27,004 nt of DNA from Methanomassiliicoccales archaeon (GTDB taxonomy: Archaea; Thermoplasmatota; Thermoplasmata; Methanomassiliicoccales; UBA472): the NCBI GenBank assembly GCA_028679935.1, contig JAJRAL010000171.1, positions 1-27,004 on the forward strand. The letters run 5' to 3'. Position 1 is the first letter of the stretch. Every line of letters begins with the position of its first letter. Below are positions 15,307 to 22,022 of this stretch, piece by piece. The translations under genes and the position numbers were made by a program. Under the pieces are notes generated by a model. It did not search any database. It had not been told where the DNA came from and worked only from the letters and a program-made list of their open reading frames with translations.

Positions 15307-15316
15307 TATATTAAAA
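15307..15316 (-). promoter_or_regulatory. TATA box upstream of the acetate transporter
   Basis: TTTTAATATA on the minus strand, followed by GG, is one of the strongest TATA matches in the window. It predicts transcription from about 15284, leaving 135 bases before the transporter's ATG. Confidence 0.6.
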
Positions 15317-15381
15317 CCTAGCAGCTACACTACGATATTTGTCGATTTGAGGTTCAAGTGCTTCGATTAGCGAACATATCT

Positions 15382-15400
15382 CGTCATTTGACGTATAAAT
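15382..15400. promoter_or_regulatory. CGTCA-TT-TGACG repeat joined to a TATA-like element
   Basis: CGTCA (15382-15386), TT, TGACG (15389-15393), with TATAAAT at 15394-15400, lie in an AT-rich stretch just after the HdrA-N/MvhD stop. No long gene starts from it on either strand, so it may be a regulatory site or a decayed promoter. Confidence 0.3.
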
Positions 15401-15419
15401 CGAGGGAACGGTCTTGCCA

Positions 15420-16601
15420 TCACTTCTCTTCCCGCGTCTGGATCTCTCCACCGACGTAGCCGGAAGCGCTCTTCGGCACTCCCTGGAACTGGTAGTCCAC
15501 CGTCTGCCTCGAAGGCTCGGGGATGCGCAGCGGGTTCGGTCCAATCTCCTTGATCCTCGCAACGAACTCCTCGATTGCCCTCTGGTACGCCTCCGCCTCG
15601 TCCGAGTCAACGAACACCGTCGCGAACCTGCCCTCGTCGAAACCGAGCTGCTTTATGACCGACTTGAGAAGGACCATCCGGCGGTTGGTGCGGATGCTTC
15701 CGACCTCATAGTGGCATCTTCCCGGCTTCCCGGCGAGAATGAGCACGCCGTCCGCGCCCCTCGATAACGCCCTCATGACCCACTCCGGATCGACCCTCGC
15801 CGAGCACATGGTCCGGATGGACTCGAACCCCGTCGGCATCTGAAGGCGCTTGATCCCGGCCAGGTCGGCCGCGGCGTACGAGCACCAATGGCAAGCGAAC
15901 ACGACGACATTGGGAAAGCCCTCCTCCTCGCGGCTCACCGGCGGCGTGGCGGCATCGATCTGCGCCGCGACCTCGGCGTTCGAGAAGCAGGCCTGGTCCA
16001 TCGCCGCGCTCGGGCAGGAGGCGACGCAGGCACCACATCCCTCGCAGATCTTCGGTTGCACGACCGCAACTCTCTTGCCCGGTCGCTGGGGATCGGGGAC
16101 CATCTTGATGGCTGATACCCGGCAGGTGGCCTCGCATACGCCGCACCCGGAGCACGCACCGGGCTTGACCATCGCCGAATGTCCTATCTCGGTCGGAGAT
16201 GCGTTCGAGACCTTGGCGACGCCTATCGCCACGAGCCTCTGCGCCTTCCCCGTCGCCTCTTTAGGGGAGCGCGAGTGCACCCAGGCGCATTGCTCCCGAA
16301 TGTTCACGAGGTCGACCATGCAGGTGGGGATCCCGCCCTCGCCGGCCGCTTCCTGGAATTCCCTCAGGTAGAGATGCGGCGAGCATGCCGCGACCACAAG
16401 ACGGTCGAGCTTCTGCTCCTTGATCGCCTCGGTCATCCTCTTCCTCGATTCCACGTGGCAGGCGTACTCCATCGTCTCCACGTAGGCCACCTCCGGGAGG
16501 TCTTTCGCCTTTCGCGAGATGTCCCGCACGCCGACCGTCAGGCCGATGCTCCCTCCGCAGGTGCAAACGAAGACACCCGCCCTCGACGCTCCTTCCGCCA
16601 T
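15420..16601 (-). CDS. HdrA N-terminal domain-ferredoxin-MvhD fusion protein
   Basis: This 393-residue electron-transfer protein joins three modules. Residues 1-135 are the N-terminal domain of HdrA (GVFVCTCGGSIG, then VVAACSPH and NIREQCAWVH) with Cys13, 15, 48, 73, 94 and 105 available for a cluster. Residues 145-200 hold two [4Fe-4S] ferredoxin motifs (C150/153/156/160 and C186/189/192/196). Residues 230-375 match MvhD, the [2Fe-2S] protein that links hydrogenase or formate dehydrogenase to Hdr (Cys237, 240, 266 and 296). The large FAD domain of HdrA is missing, as is one Cys of the usual GCHPGDCHY motif (here AGKPGRCHY). The gene is probably leaderless: TATA 16626-16633. It is divergent from an iron-sulfur flavoprotein. 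Confidence 0.9.
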   Translation of the reverse strand: MAEGASRAGVFVCTCGGSIGLTVGVRDISRKAKDLPEVAYVETMEYACHVESRKRMTEAIKEQKLDRLVVAACSPHLYLREFQEAAGEGGIPTCMVDLVNIREQCAWVHSRSPKEATGKAQRLVAIGVAKVSNASPTEIGHSAMVKPGACSGCGVCEATCRVSAIKMVPDPQRPGKRVAVVQPKICEGCGACVASCPSAAMDQACFSNAEVAAQIDAATPPVSREEEGFPNVVVFACHWCSYAAADLAGIKRLQMPTGFESIRTMCSARVDPEWVMRALSRGADGVLILAGKPGRCHYEVGSIRTNRRMVLLKSVIKQLGFDEGRFATVFVDSDEAEAYQRAIEEFVARIKEIGPNPLRIPEPSRQTVDYQFQGVPKSASGYVGGEIQTREEK

Positions 16602-16625
16602 CGATGTCTCGATGCCACCCGGTTG

Positions 16626-16633
16626 TATTTATT
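16626..16633 (-). promoter_or_regulatory. TATA box of HdrA-N/MvhD gene
   Basis: AATAAATA is centred 28 bases before ATG 16601, indicating a leaderless mRNA. Confidence 0.55.
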
Positions 16634-16705
16634 CTCCGCCGATGGCGCGAACAAGGTCGCCGCAGGATTAATGCGAACGCGCCGCCTTCCCTGCTCGGGT
16701 CCGAC

Positions 16706-17281
16706 ATGAAGGTTGTGGCAGTAAACGGCAGTCCGAGGCGGTCTGGGAACACGGCCAGGCTCCTGAAGGAGATCACGAGCATGGCCGAGGCGATGGGCGC
16801 GGAGGTCAAGTACTACGATCTGGTCGACCTCGAGGTCGAGGACTGTCGGGCGTGCCACCAGTGCGGCAAGACCGGCACATGCTCGATAGACGACAGCATG
16901 ACCGGGGTGAGGGAGGACATCCAGAAGGCGGACTTCCTGGTACTCGCCTCGCCGGTCTACATGGGCGCCGAAACGGGCATCATGAAGTGCTTCGCCGACC
17001 GGCTCTACGCCTTCTTCGAGCCGACCGGCGTCCGCGGCAAGTACACGTCGAGGCTGAAACCGGGGAAGAAAGGATTCGTGTTCTTCACCTGCGGGATGTC
17101 CGACGGCGACAAGGTGTTCAACAATCTCAACATCCGCTATTTTGATCTCCTGGCGAATATGCTCGCCTTCGACGATGTCCGCACGTTCATCGTGCCCGGG
17201 GCGAATCCGACGGTCGACATCCGCACCAGCCCAAGGGCGAAAGAGATGCTCGCCGAAGCGAAGAGGTTCCTCGGGGCATAA
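16706..17281 (+). CDS. Iron-sulfur flavoprotein (Isf), NADPH-dependent FMN reductase fold
   Basis: This 191-residue flavodoxin-like protein begins MKVVAVNGSPRRSGNTARLL, the FMN phosphate-binding loop. Cys47, 50, 53 and 59 (CRACHQCGKTGTC) form CX2CX2CX5C, the compact [4Fe-4S] motif of archaeal iron-sulfur flavoproteins. DFLVLASPVYMGAETGIMKCFADRL is the flavin-ring loop. Such proteins pass electrons from ferredoxin or help reduce O2/H2O2. It is divergent from the HdrA-N/MvhD gene, with 104 bases between starts that hold promoters for both (GATTAATG at 16666), so the two may be co-regulated. A paralogue lies at 21005-21580. Confidence 0.92.
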   Translation: MKVVAVNGSPRRSGNTARLLKEITSMAEAMGAEVKYYDLVDLEVEDCRACHQCGKTGTCSIDDSMTGVREDIQKADFLVLASPVYMGAETGIMKCFADRLYAFFEPTGVRGKYTSRLKPGKKGFVFFTCGMSDGDKVFNNLNIRYFDLLANMLAFDDVRTFIVPGANPTVDIRTSPRAKEMLAEAKRFLGA

Positions 17282-17300
17282 TCAGCGGGGCGCAAAGAGA

Positions 17301-17306
17301 TTATAT
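17301..17306 (+). promoter_or_regulatory. TATA box of the HisA-like gene
   Basis: TTATAT predicts a start near 17329, three bases before ATG 17332 (leaderless). Confidence 0.55.
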
Positions 17307-17331
17307 CGCGCGCTGGCCTTCGGTGGGCTAG

Positions 17332-18375
17332 ATGAGGCAGCGACTCCCGATCTATGCGTGCCCGAACTGCGGAGGACGAGATCTCGTCCCGACGGTGCTC
17401 GTCGGCGGACCGATGGCACAGCTGGACGAGAACATCGGAACGTACCACTGCGATGAGTGCGGCCATACGGCCGTGCCGCTCGCCTTCGCCAAGGTCGAGG
17501 AGTGGATCGCCTTCCGTCAGCAAGCGATGAAGAGGACAGAGGAGGCACGCGAGAAGACCGGCTTTCTGAGCATACCGATCCTGCCGATAGACACGATACC
17601 CCTCGTAAGCTTCGCCGGCCTAGACCTGCCGATCGCGAAGACGGTCGAGGTCGTCAGCGTGAGGTGGAACGGCGAGAGGCTCGAGAGGACGGAGTACCAC
17701 GTCGCTTTCGACCGCTACTGGGCGGCCGTCGCGGGCAAGCGCTACAACGCCACCGAGGTGCTGATGCTCGACCTCGCCGGTCTCAACCTGGCACGTCCGA
17801 ACTTTCCCGTGATGAGGGAACTAGTGAAGCGCAAGTACGACGTCTGGCTCGACCTGGGGATCAGGTCAGATCAGGACATCTTCGACGCCTTCTCGATCGA
17901 GGTCTCGCACGCCCTCGCCGACACCTCGACCTCGTCATCGCTCCGGCTGTTCAAGGAGCTCTACGACCTCTCCGACCGGTGCATTCCCTGTGTCCAATTC
18001 GACAGGAGGGTCATCTGGGGAACATCTCGCGCCGGGCCGCTGGCCCTTGACGAGACGATCAGGCGGCTCAAGGAGATCGGATACGAGGAGATTGCGGTCA
18101 TCGACCTCCCCGCGCTCGGAACGCATGCCGGGGTGAGGGAGGAGTTCCTTACCCTGCTCGATGGACTGGATACGGACCTCATCGTCGGCGGCGGCGTGGT
18201 CGAGGCGGATCTGGACAAGCTCAAGGCGCGCGGCTATAAGGGCGGCCTGGTCGACCCGTATACGCCGGTGATCGAGGACATCATCAGGAACGAGCCGGGC
18301 TCGCCGGTGGAGACGAGGTTTCCCTCGCCGACCGCCGTCACGGCGAAGAAGCCGAAGCACCTAGCGACCGACTGA
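17332..18375 (+). CDS. Zinc-ribbon/HisA-like TIM-barrel protein
   Basis: This 347-residue protein has an N-terminal rubredoxin-type zinc ribbon (CPNC at residues 10-13 and CDEC at 40-43) and a TIM barrel related to HisA/HisF. LMLDLAGLN, VWLDLGIRSDQD, EEIAVIDLPALGTHAG and DLIVGGGVVEADLDKLKARGYKGGLVDPYTP show the beta-alpha phosphate-binding repeats. A 30-residue basic/Pro-rich tail ends the protein. In methanogens, HisA-like paralogues exist beside true HisA, but no his genes are here and the zinc ribbon is not part of the histidine enzyme. I do not recognise a specific function; a role in another sugar-phosphate or cofactor reaction is inference. Confidence 0.8.
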   Translation: MRQRLPIYACPNCGGRDLVPTVLVGGPMAQLDENIGTYHCDECGHTAVPLAFAKVEEWIAFRQQAMKRTEEAREKTGFLSIPILPIDTIPLVSFAGLDLPIAKTVEVVSVRWNGERLERTEYHVAFDRYWAAVAGKRYNATEVLMLDLAGLNLARPNFPVMRELVKRKYDVWLDLGIRSDQDIFDAFSIEVSHALADTSTSSSLRLFKELYDLSDRCIPCVQFDRRVIWGTSRAGPLALDETIRRLKEIGYEEIAVIDLPALGTHAGVREEFLTLLDGLDTDLIVGGGVVEADLDKLKARGYKGGLVDPYTPVIEDIIRNEPGSPVETRFPSPTAVTAKKPKHLATD

Positions 18376-18506
18376 ACGGATTCAGAGTGGTCCGTGCTGA
18401 GAGGCGTTGGAGTGCCATTATCTAGAGGGAGAGGGATTTCTTAGAGGCCGAACGACCAGGGCCCGCCTGACCGATTGTGGTCACGGCGGGAGAGAGGGGA
18501 GGAGCT

Positions 18507-20168
18507 TTGCAGCCGAGAGTGCTGGTGATCGACGACGATGCGGAGATACGCGACGTCCTGGTCGAACTCCTGAAGGGAAGAGGGTACGAGGCCATCGCGG
18601 CCAGCAACGGCGAGCAGGGCCTCAGCCTCGTCGCAGAGTCCCCACCGAACGTCGTCATCCTCGACATCCATCTCCCTGACATGGAGGGCACTGGCCTGCT
18701 GCCACGGATCGCCGCCCTCTCGCCGGACACCGAGGTCATCCTGATGAGCGGCGACGCGACGTTGGATTCCGCGATCGAAGGGCTCAGGAAGCACGCCTTC
18801 GACTATTTCACGAAACCGTTCAAGTTCAGCCAGCTGCTCTCCTCCCTGGAGGGGGCGATGGAGCACCAGCGCCTCCAAGTTGAGAACCGCAGGATGCTAG
18901 ACCAGTTGAAGTTCCTCAACAACCTCGTCGTCCAGGTCTCGAGGACAACCGATCTCGACACGATCCTGAAGCAGCTCCTCTCTCTGAGCATGGCTCACTT
19001 CCGCGCCGAATCCGGGGCTGTCTACCTTAAAGCGCAGGACGCCTGGAAGCTGAGGCAACATTCCGGGGTATCGCGCAAGTTCCTCGACGACTTCTCATTG
19101 CTGCCGACCGCCCATCCGCTGGCCAAGGAGGCCGAACGGGGGATCGTATCGTTCGCCAACGCCGGCAACGGGACCGGGTCGTCTTCCTGGGCCTCTGTGC
19201 CGTTGACCCACGATGACCGGCCGGTCGGGATCATGGTGCTGACGGCGAAGAACGGAAAGGCTTTCGCCGAAGAGGACCGACGGCTACTGACCATCGTCGG
19301 GACGCAGGCGGGCGCCTCGATCCTGCGCTCGACATCCTTCCTGCAGGGTGAGGAGAGGAGGCAGTTCCTCGAAGGGATGATTGACAACGCGGCAGACGCC
19401 GTGATTACATATTCGCTCGACGGTTCGGTCACTGGCTGGAACCTCGCCGCGACGAGGCTCTACGGTTACGGCGAGAAGGAGGCGCTCGGCCGGCACATGC
19501 TTCTGGTCCCGGAGGAAGAGAGGGAGAACGTCAAGGGGATCATGGCGAGGGTGACGATGGGGGAGCAGGTCCCGACCCTCGAAACGGTCAGGAGGAGACG
19601 GAACGGCCAGCCGGTGGAGGTCGAGGTCGCGTACTCGCCTATCAGGGATGCGAGCGGGCACGTGCTGGCGATCGCGTCGTTCTCGCGCGAGCGGAGGAAT
19701 GACACCGTCCAGGCAGCGGCCCCGCCCCCAGAGAGCGGTCCGGAGAACCGGCTGAGGGAGATACTCGTCGGCCTCGTCCCGAGCACGATCCTCCCCGGAG
19801 AGGAAGGACCGGCGAGGTTGCTGCCGATCCCCGCCAAGGTCTCGGAGGAGCTGAGGGAGATGTACCTCGGCGGTCATGGGACGGCGACGCCAGAGCGGGC
19901 CGCGGAGGGGATCGCCAGGCTTTTCAAGGACCTCGGCGGCGAGTTCGAGAGCCATGCGACGACGAAGGAGATCGTCCTGACGGGAACGACGTGCCCATGG
20001 GGGAACGAAACCAGGCACGCCCCGGCCGCCTGCGCCCTGACGAAGGCGCTCGCGCTCGCGCTCGCACAGGGCGTTTGGAAAGATGCTCGGGTGGTGTTGG
20101 CCGAGTCTCTGGCGAACAACGACCCGCGCTGCATCGTTCTCATCCGCGGGCCCGTGACCGAGCCCTAG
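18507..20168 (+). CDS. REC-GAF-PAS response regulator with a C-terminal cysteine-containing output domain
   Basis: This protein has about 553 residues from TTG 18507. Residues 3-118 form a receiver domain (phospho-Asp53 in ILDIHLPDMEG and Lys103 in FTKPFK). A helical linker (about 120-145) leads to a GAF domain (about 145-275) and a PAS domain (about 290-400: GMIDNAADAVITYSLDGSVTGWNLAATRLYGY). After a Pro-rich linker, the last 110 residues contain EIVLTGTTCPWG...PAACALTKALALALAQGV, which resembles the methanogen-type V4R/MetOD output domains with conserved Cys. TTG 18507 gives MQPRVLVIDDD and follows GGGGAGGAG; GTG 18477 (10 codons earlier) is the alternative. No DNA-binding domain is visible, so it probably acts through protein contacts. 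Confidence 0.85.
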   Translation: MQPRVLVIDDDAEIRDVLVELLKGRGYEAIAASNGEQGLSLVAESPPNVVILDIHLPDMEGTGLLPRIAALSPDTEVILMSGDATLDSAIEGLRKHAFDYFTKPFKFSQLLSSLEGAMEHQRLQVENRRMLDQLKFLNNLVVQVSRTTDLDTILKQLLSLSMAHFRAESGAVYLKAQDAWKLRQHSGVSRKFLDDFSLLPTAHPLAKEAERGIVSFANAGNGTGSSSWASVPLTHDDRPVGIMVLTAKNGKAFAEEDRRLLTIVGTQAGASILRSTSFLQGEERRQFLEGMIDNAADAVITYSLDGSVTGWNLAATRLYGYGEKEALGRHMLLVPEEERENVKGIMARVTMGEQVPTLETVRRRRNGQPVEVEVAYSPIRDASGHVLAIASFSRERRNDTVQAAAPPPESGPENRLREILVGLVPSTILPGEEGPARLLPIPAKVSEELREMYLGGHGTATPERAAEGIARLFKDLGGEFESHATTKEIVLTGTTCPWGNETRHAPAACALTKALALALAQGVWKDARVVLAESLANNDPRCIVLIRGPVTEP

Positions 20169-20175
20169 CGGGAAG

Positions 20176-20183
20176 TTTAATAA
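20176..20183 (+). promoter_or_regulatory. TATA box of the PrsW-like gene
   Basis: TTTAATAA predicts a start near 20206, five bases before ATG 20211. Confidence 0.55.
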
Positions 20184-20210
20184 CCGAAGCCCTCAACTAG
20201 CAACGTTCGA

Positions 20211-21008
20211 ATGGCGGACATGGTCTTCTGGTACATCGCCACGGCGCTCGCCGCGGTGGTGCCCCCGCTCATCTACATGGTCTGGATCCGGAACCAGGAG
20301 ATATGCCAAAGGGAATCGTACGGCTCGCTCCTGGCCGCATTCCTCTTCGGCGCGACGGTATCGGTGGGCGTCTCCTACATCGCCGAGAGCGCCGTGATCT
20401 CGGTGTTATACTCGCCGGGAAGCCCGTTCGCCAAAGGATTCTGGAACTTCCAGCCGTACGACCCCGTTCTCGAGACGTTCCTCCTCGCAGTGATCATCGC
20501 CCCGCTCATCGAGGAGACGATGAAGAGCATGGGCGTCTTCTACGTCCACAGTCGGCTGAACGAGCTCGAGGACGGTCTGGTGTACGGCGCGACCGTCGGC
20601 CTGGGCTTCGCCGCCTCCGAGAACATCCTCTACCTGCTCTCCGCCATCAGCGGAGGGGCCGAGGAGTTCGCCCTGACCGCGGTGATAAGAGCTTTGACGT
20701 CGACGCTGCTCCACGCGAGCGCCGCCGGGATCGCGGGATACGGCATCGCCAAGGCGAAGATCTATAGGTACGAGGGCAAACGTGTCAGCTGGCTCCCCTA
20801 CCTGGGGATAGCCATGCTGATGCACGCGTCCTTCAATTTGTTCGCCATCCTCGGGACGCTCGTGCCGGTGGACCAGGCCGCTTTCGCGTTCCTCGGCCTC
20901 ATCCTCGCCTTCGTGGTGGCGTGGGTCGGGATCGGATACATCCGCAAGAGAATCATCGAATTGGACCGCACCGGCATATGCCCCAAGCCCCCGGCGAGAC
21001 CGTACTAG
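20211..21008 (+). CDS. PrsW-family intramembrane metalloprotease
   Basis: This 265-residue membrane protein with about eight hydrophobic segments has all four PrsW motifs: Glu101-Glu102 (APLIEETMKS), GLGFAASEN ending at Glu137-Asn138, LHASAAGIAGYG with His168, and MHASFNLF with His205. In Bacillus subtilis PrsW cleaves the anti-sigma factor RsiW within the membrane. In archaea there are no sigma factors, so the substrate must differ. It has its own TATA box, with ATG at 20211. The stop TAG shares the tetranucleotide CTAG with the convergent flavoprotein gene. Membrane-protease identity is secure; the target is unknown. Confidence 0.92.
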   Translation: MADMVFWYIATALAAVVPPLIYMVWIRNQEICQRESYGSLLAAFLFGATVSVGVSYIAESAVISVLYSPGSPFAKGFWNFQPYDPVLETFLLAVIIAPLIEETMKSMGVFYVHSRLNELEDGLVYGATVGLGFAASENILYLLSAISGGAEEFALTAVIRALTSTLLHASAAGIAGYGIAKAKIYRYEGKRVSWLPYLGIAMLMHASFNLFAILGTLVPVDQAAFAFLGLILAFVVAWVGIGYIRKRIIELDRTGICPKPPARPY

Positions 21009-21580
21009 GCCAGCCCGAGCGCCATACGCCTTCCGAGGTCCTTCGCCTTCTCGGTCGCCCCCGGCACCTTCAGGATGTCGCCCTTCTCGCTCGCTCCCGG
21101 GAAGAGGAGCTCACCCATAGGCTTGAAGCCGATCGCCACGAAGAACGACCTCGCCTCAGAGACGGCGTTGCGGAAGCTCTCCTTCTCGTCGCCGGCCACG
21201 GAGATGAACGCAGCCCTGCGGGCCCTTCCCTCGCCCAGCGGCTTGCCCAGGAACTCGCCCCGCGCCCAGAGGCACTGGCAGCGATCTATCACCGTCTTCG
21301 TCGGAGAGCTGAGGCCGGAGAACCAGATGGGGGAGCAGAGCAGCAATCCGTCCGCTCTCTCGAGAAGCGAGTAGACCTCCTCCATCTCGTCCTCCTGCGC
21401 GCACTCTCCCGTCTCGAAGCAGCTGTTGCAGGCGCGGCAGAACTCGATGTCAAGGCGCGCCAACTCTACCTTCTTGACCTTCGCCCCCGCCTCCCTCGCT
21501 CCTTCGAGCGCGGCGTCGAGCATTACGTCGCAATTCCCCCCTATGCGCGGGCTGCCGAGCAGTCCGACGACCAGCACCAT
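21005..21580 (-). CDS. Iron-sulfur flavoprotein (Isf-like), second copy
   Basis: This 191-residue FMN-binding flavodoxin-fold protein begins MVLVVGLLGSPRIGGN (FMN phosphate loop). Cys48, 51, 54 and 60 (CRACNSCFETGEC) form CX2CX2CX5C, and LLLCSPIWFSGLSSPTKTVIDR is the flavin loop. It is a divergent paralogue of 16706-17281. ATG 21580 follows GAGGTG and begins directly at the fold; GTG 21592 would add only MGGA. It starts 13 bases after the lone receiver-domain gene, so it belongs to the same operon as the histidine kinase and receiver, pointing to a redox signalling role. Confidence 0.9.
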   Translation of the reverse strand: MVLVVGLLGSPRIGGNCDVMLDAALEGAREAGAKVKKVELARLDIEFCRACNSCFETGECAQEDEMEEVYSLLERADGLLLCSPIWFSGLSSPTKTVIDRCQCLWARGEFLGKPLGEGRARRAAFISVAGDEKESFRNAVSEARSFFVAIGFKPMGELLFPGASEKGDILKVPGATEKAKDLGRRMALGLA

Positions 21581-21593
21581 CGCGCCCCCCACC

Positions 21594-21980
21594 TCAGGCG
21601 TCGCAGCCTTCGATGTTCTCCAGAATCCGGTCCTTCAGGTTCTCGTAGTACTGGAATGTCTTGACGACGTAGTCGCAGGCTCCGGCCCGGGTCGCCTCGT
21701 AGCTCAGGTCTGGATCGTCGTACGCGGACACGAAAATGACCGGCGACTTGACGCCCATCGGCTTGATCTTCTTCAGCAGGTCGATCCCGTTCATGTCCGG
21801 CAGGGCGTAGTCCAGGATGATGATGTCGTACTGCCGGTCCTTCAGCATGACCAACGCGTCGGTCGCCGTATGAGCGGCCTCCAGGACGAACTCTTCCCGG
21901 GGAAGGTACTCGGCACAGAGGTTGACGTGCTCGACGTTGTCATCGACCATCAGCACCCTGATCGGATCCGATCGCGCCAC
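21594..21980 (-). CDS. Single-domain response regulator (receiver only)
   Basis: This 128-residue receiver domain has an acidic pair in MVDDN, phospho-acceptor Asp57 (IILDYALPDMNG), Ser85 in VSAYDD and Lys107 in YVVKTF. There is no output domain, so it must act by phosphotransfer or direct protein contact, like CheY. Start GTG 21980 lies 4 bases after GGGAGG. It follows the histidine kinase by 37 bases and precedes an iron-sulfur flavoprotein by 13. A TATA box (22015-22022) gives it an extra promoter. The kinase is the obvious partner. Confidence 0.93.
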   Translation of the reverse strand: MARSDPIRVLMVDDNVEHVNLCAEYLPREEFVLEAAHTATDALVMLKDRQYDIIILDYALPDMNGIDLLKKIKPMGVKSPVIFVSAYDDPDLSYEATRAGACDYVVKTFQYYENLKDRILENIEGCDA

Positions 21981-22014
21981 CTATCCTCCCTCTGGTTTCC
22001 ATATGATGCCTGGC

Positions 22015-22022
22015 ATATTAAA
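22015..22022 (-). promoter_or_regulatory. Internal TATA box before the receiver gene
   Basis: TTTAATAT overlaps the stop codon of the histidine kinase and predicts a start near 21992. The receiver and flavoprotein genes can thus be transcribed apart from the kinase. Confidence 0.5.

Noticed and set aside
20040..20065. Short tandem GCGCTC repeat
   Set aside because: It encodes an Ala-Leu-Ala-Leu helix inside the response-regulator gene and is explained by codon use.
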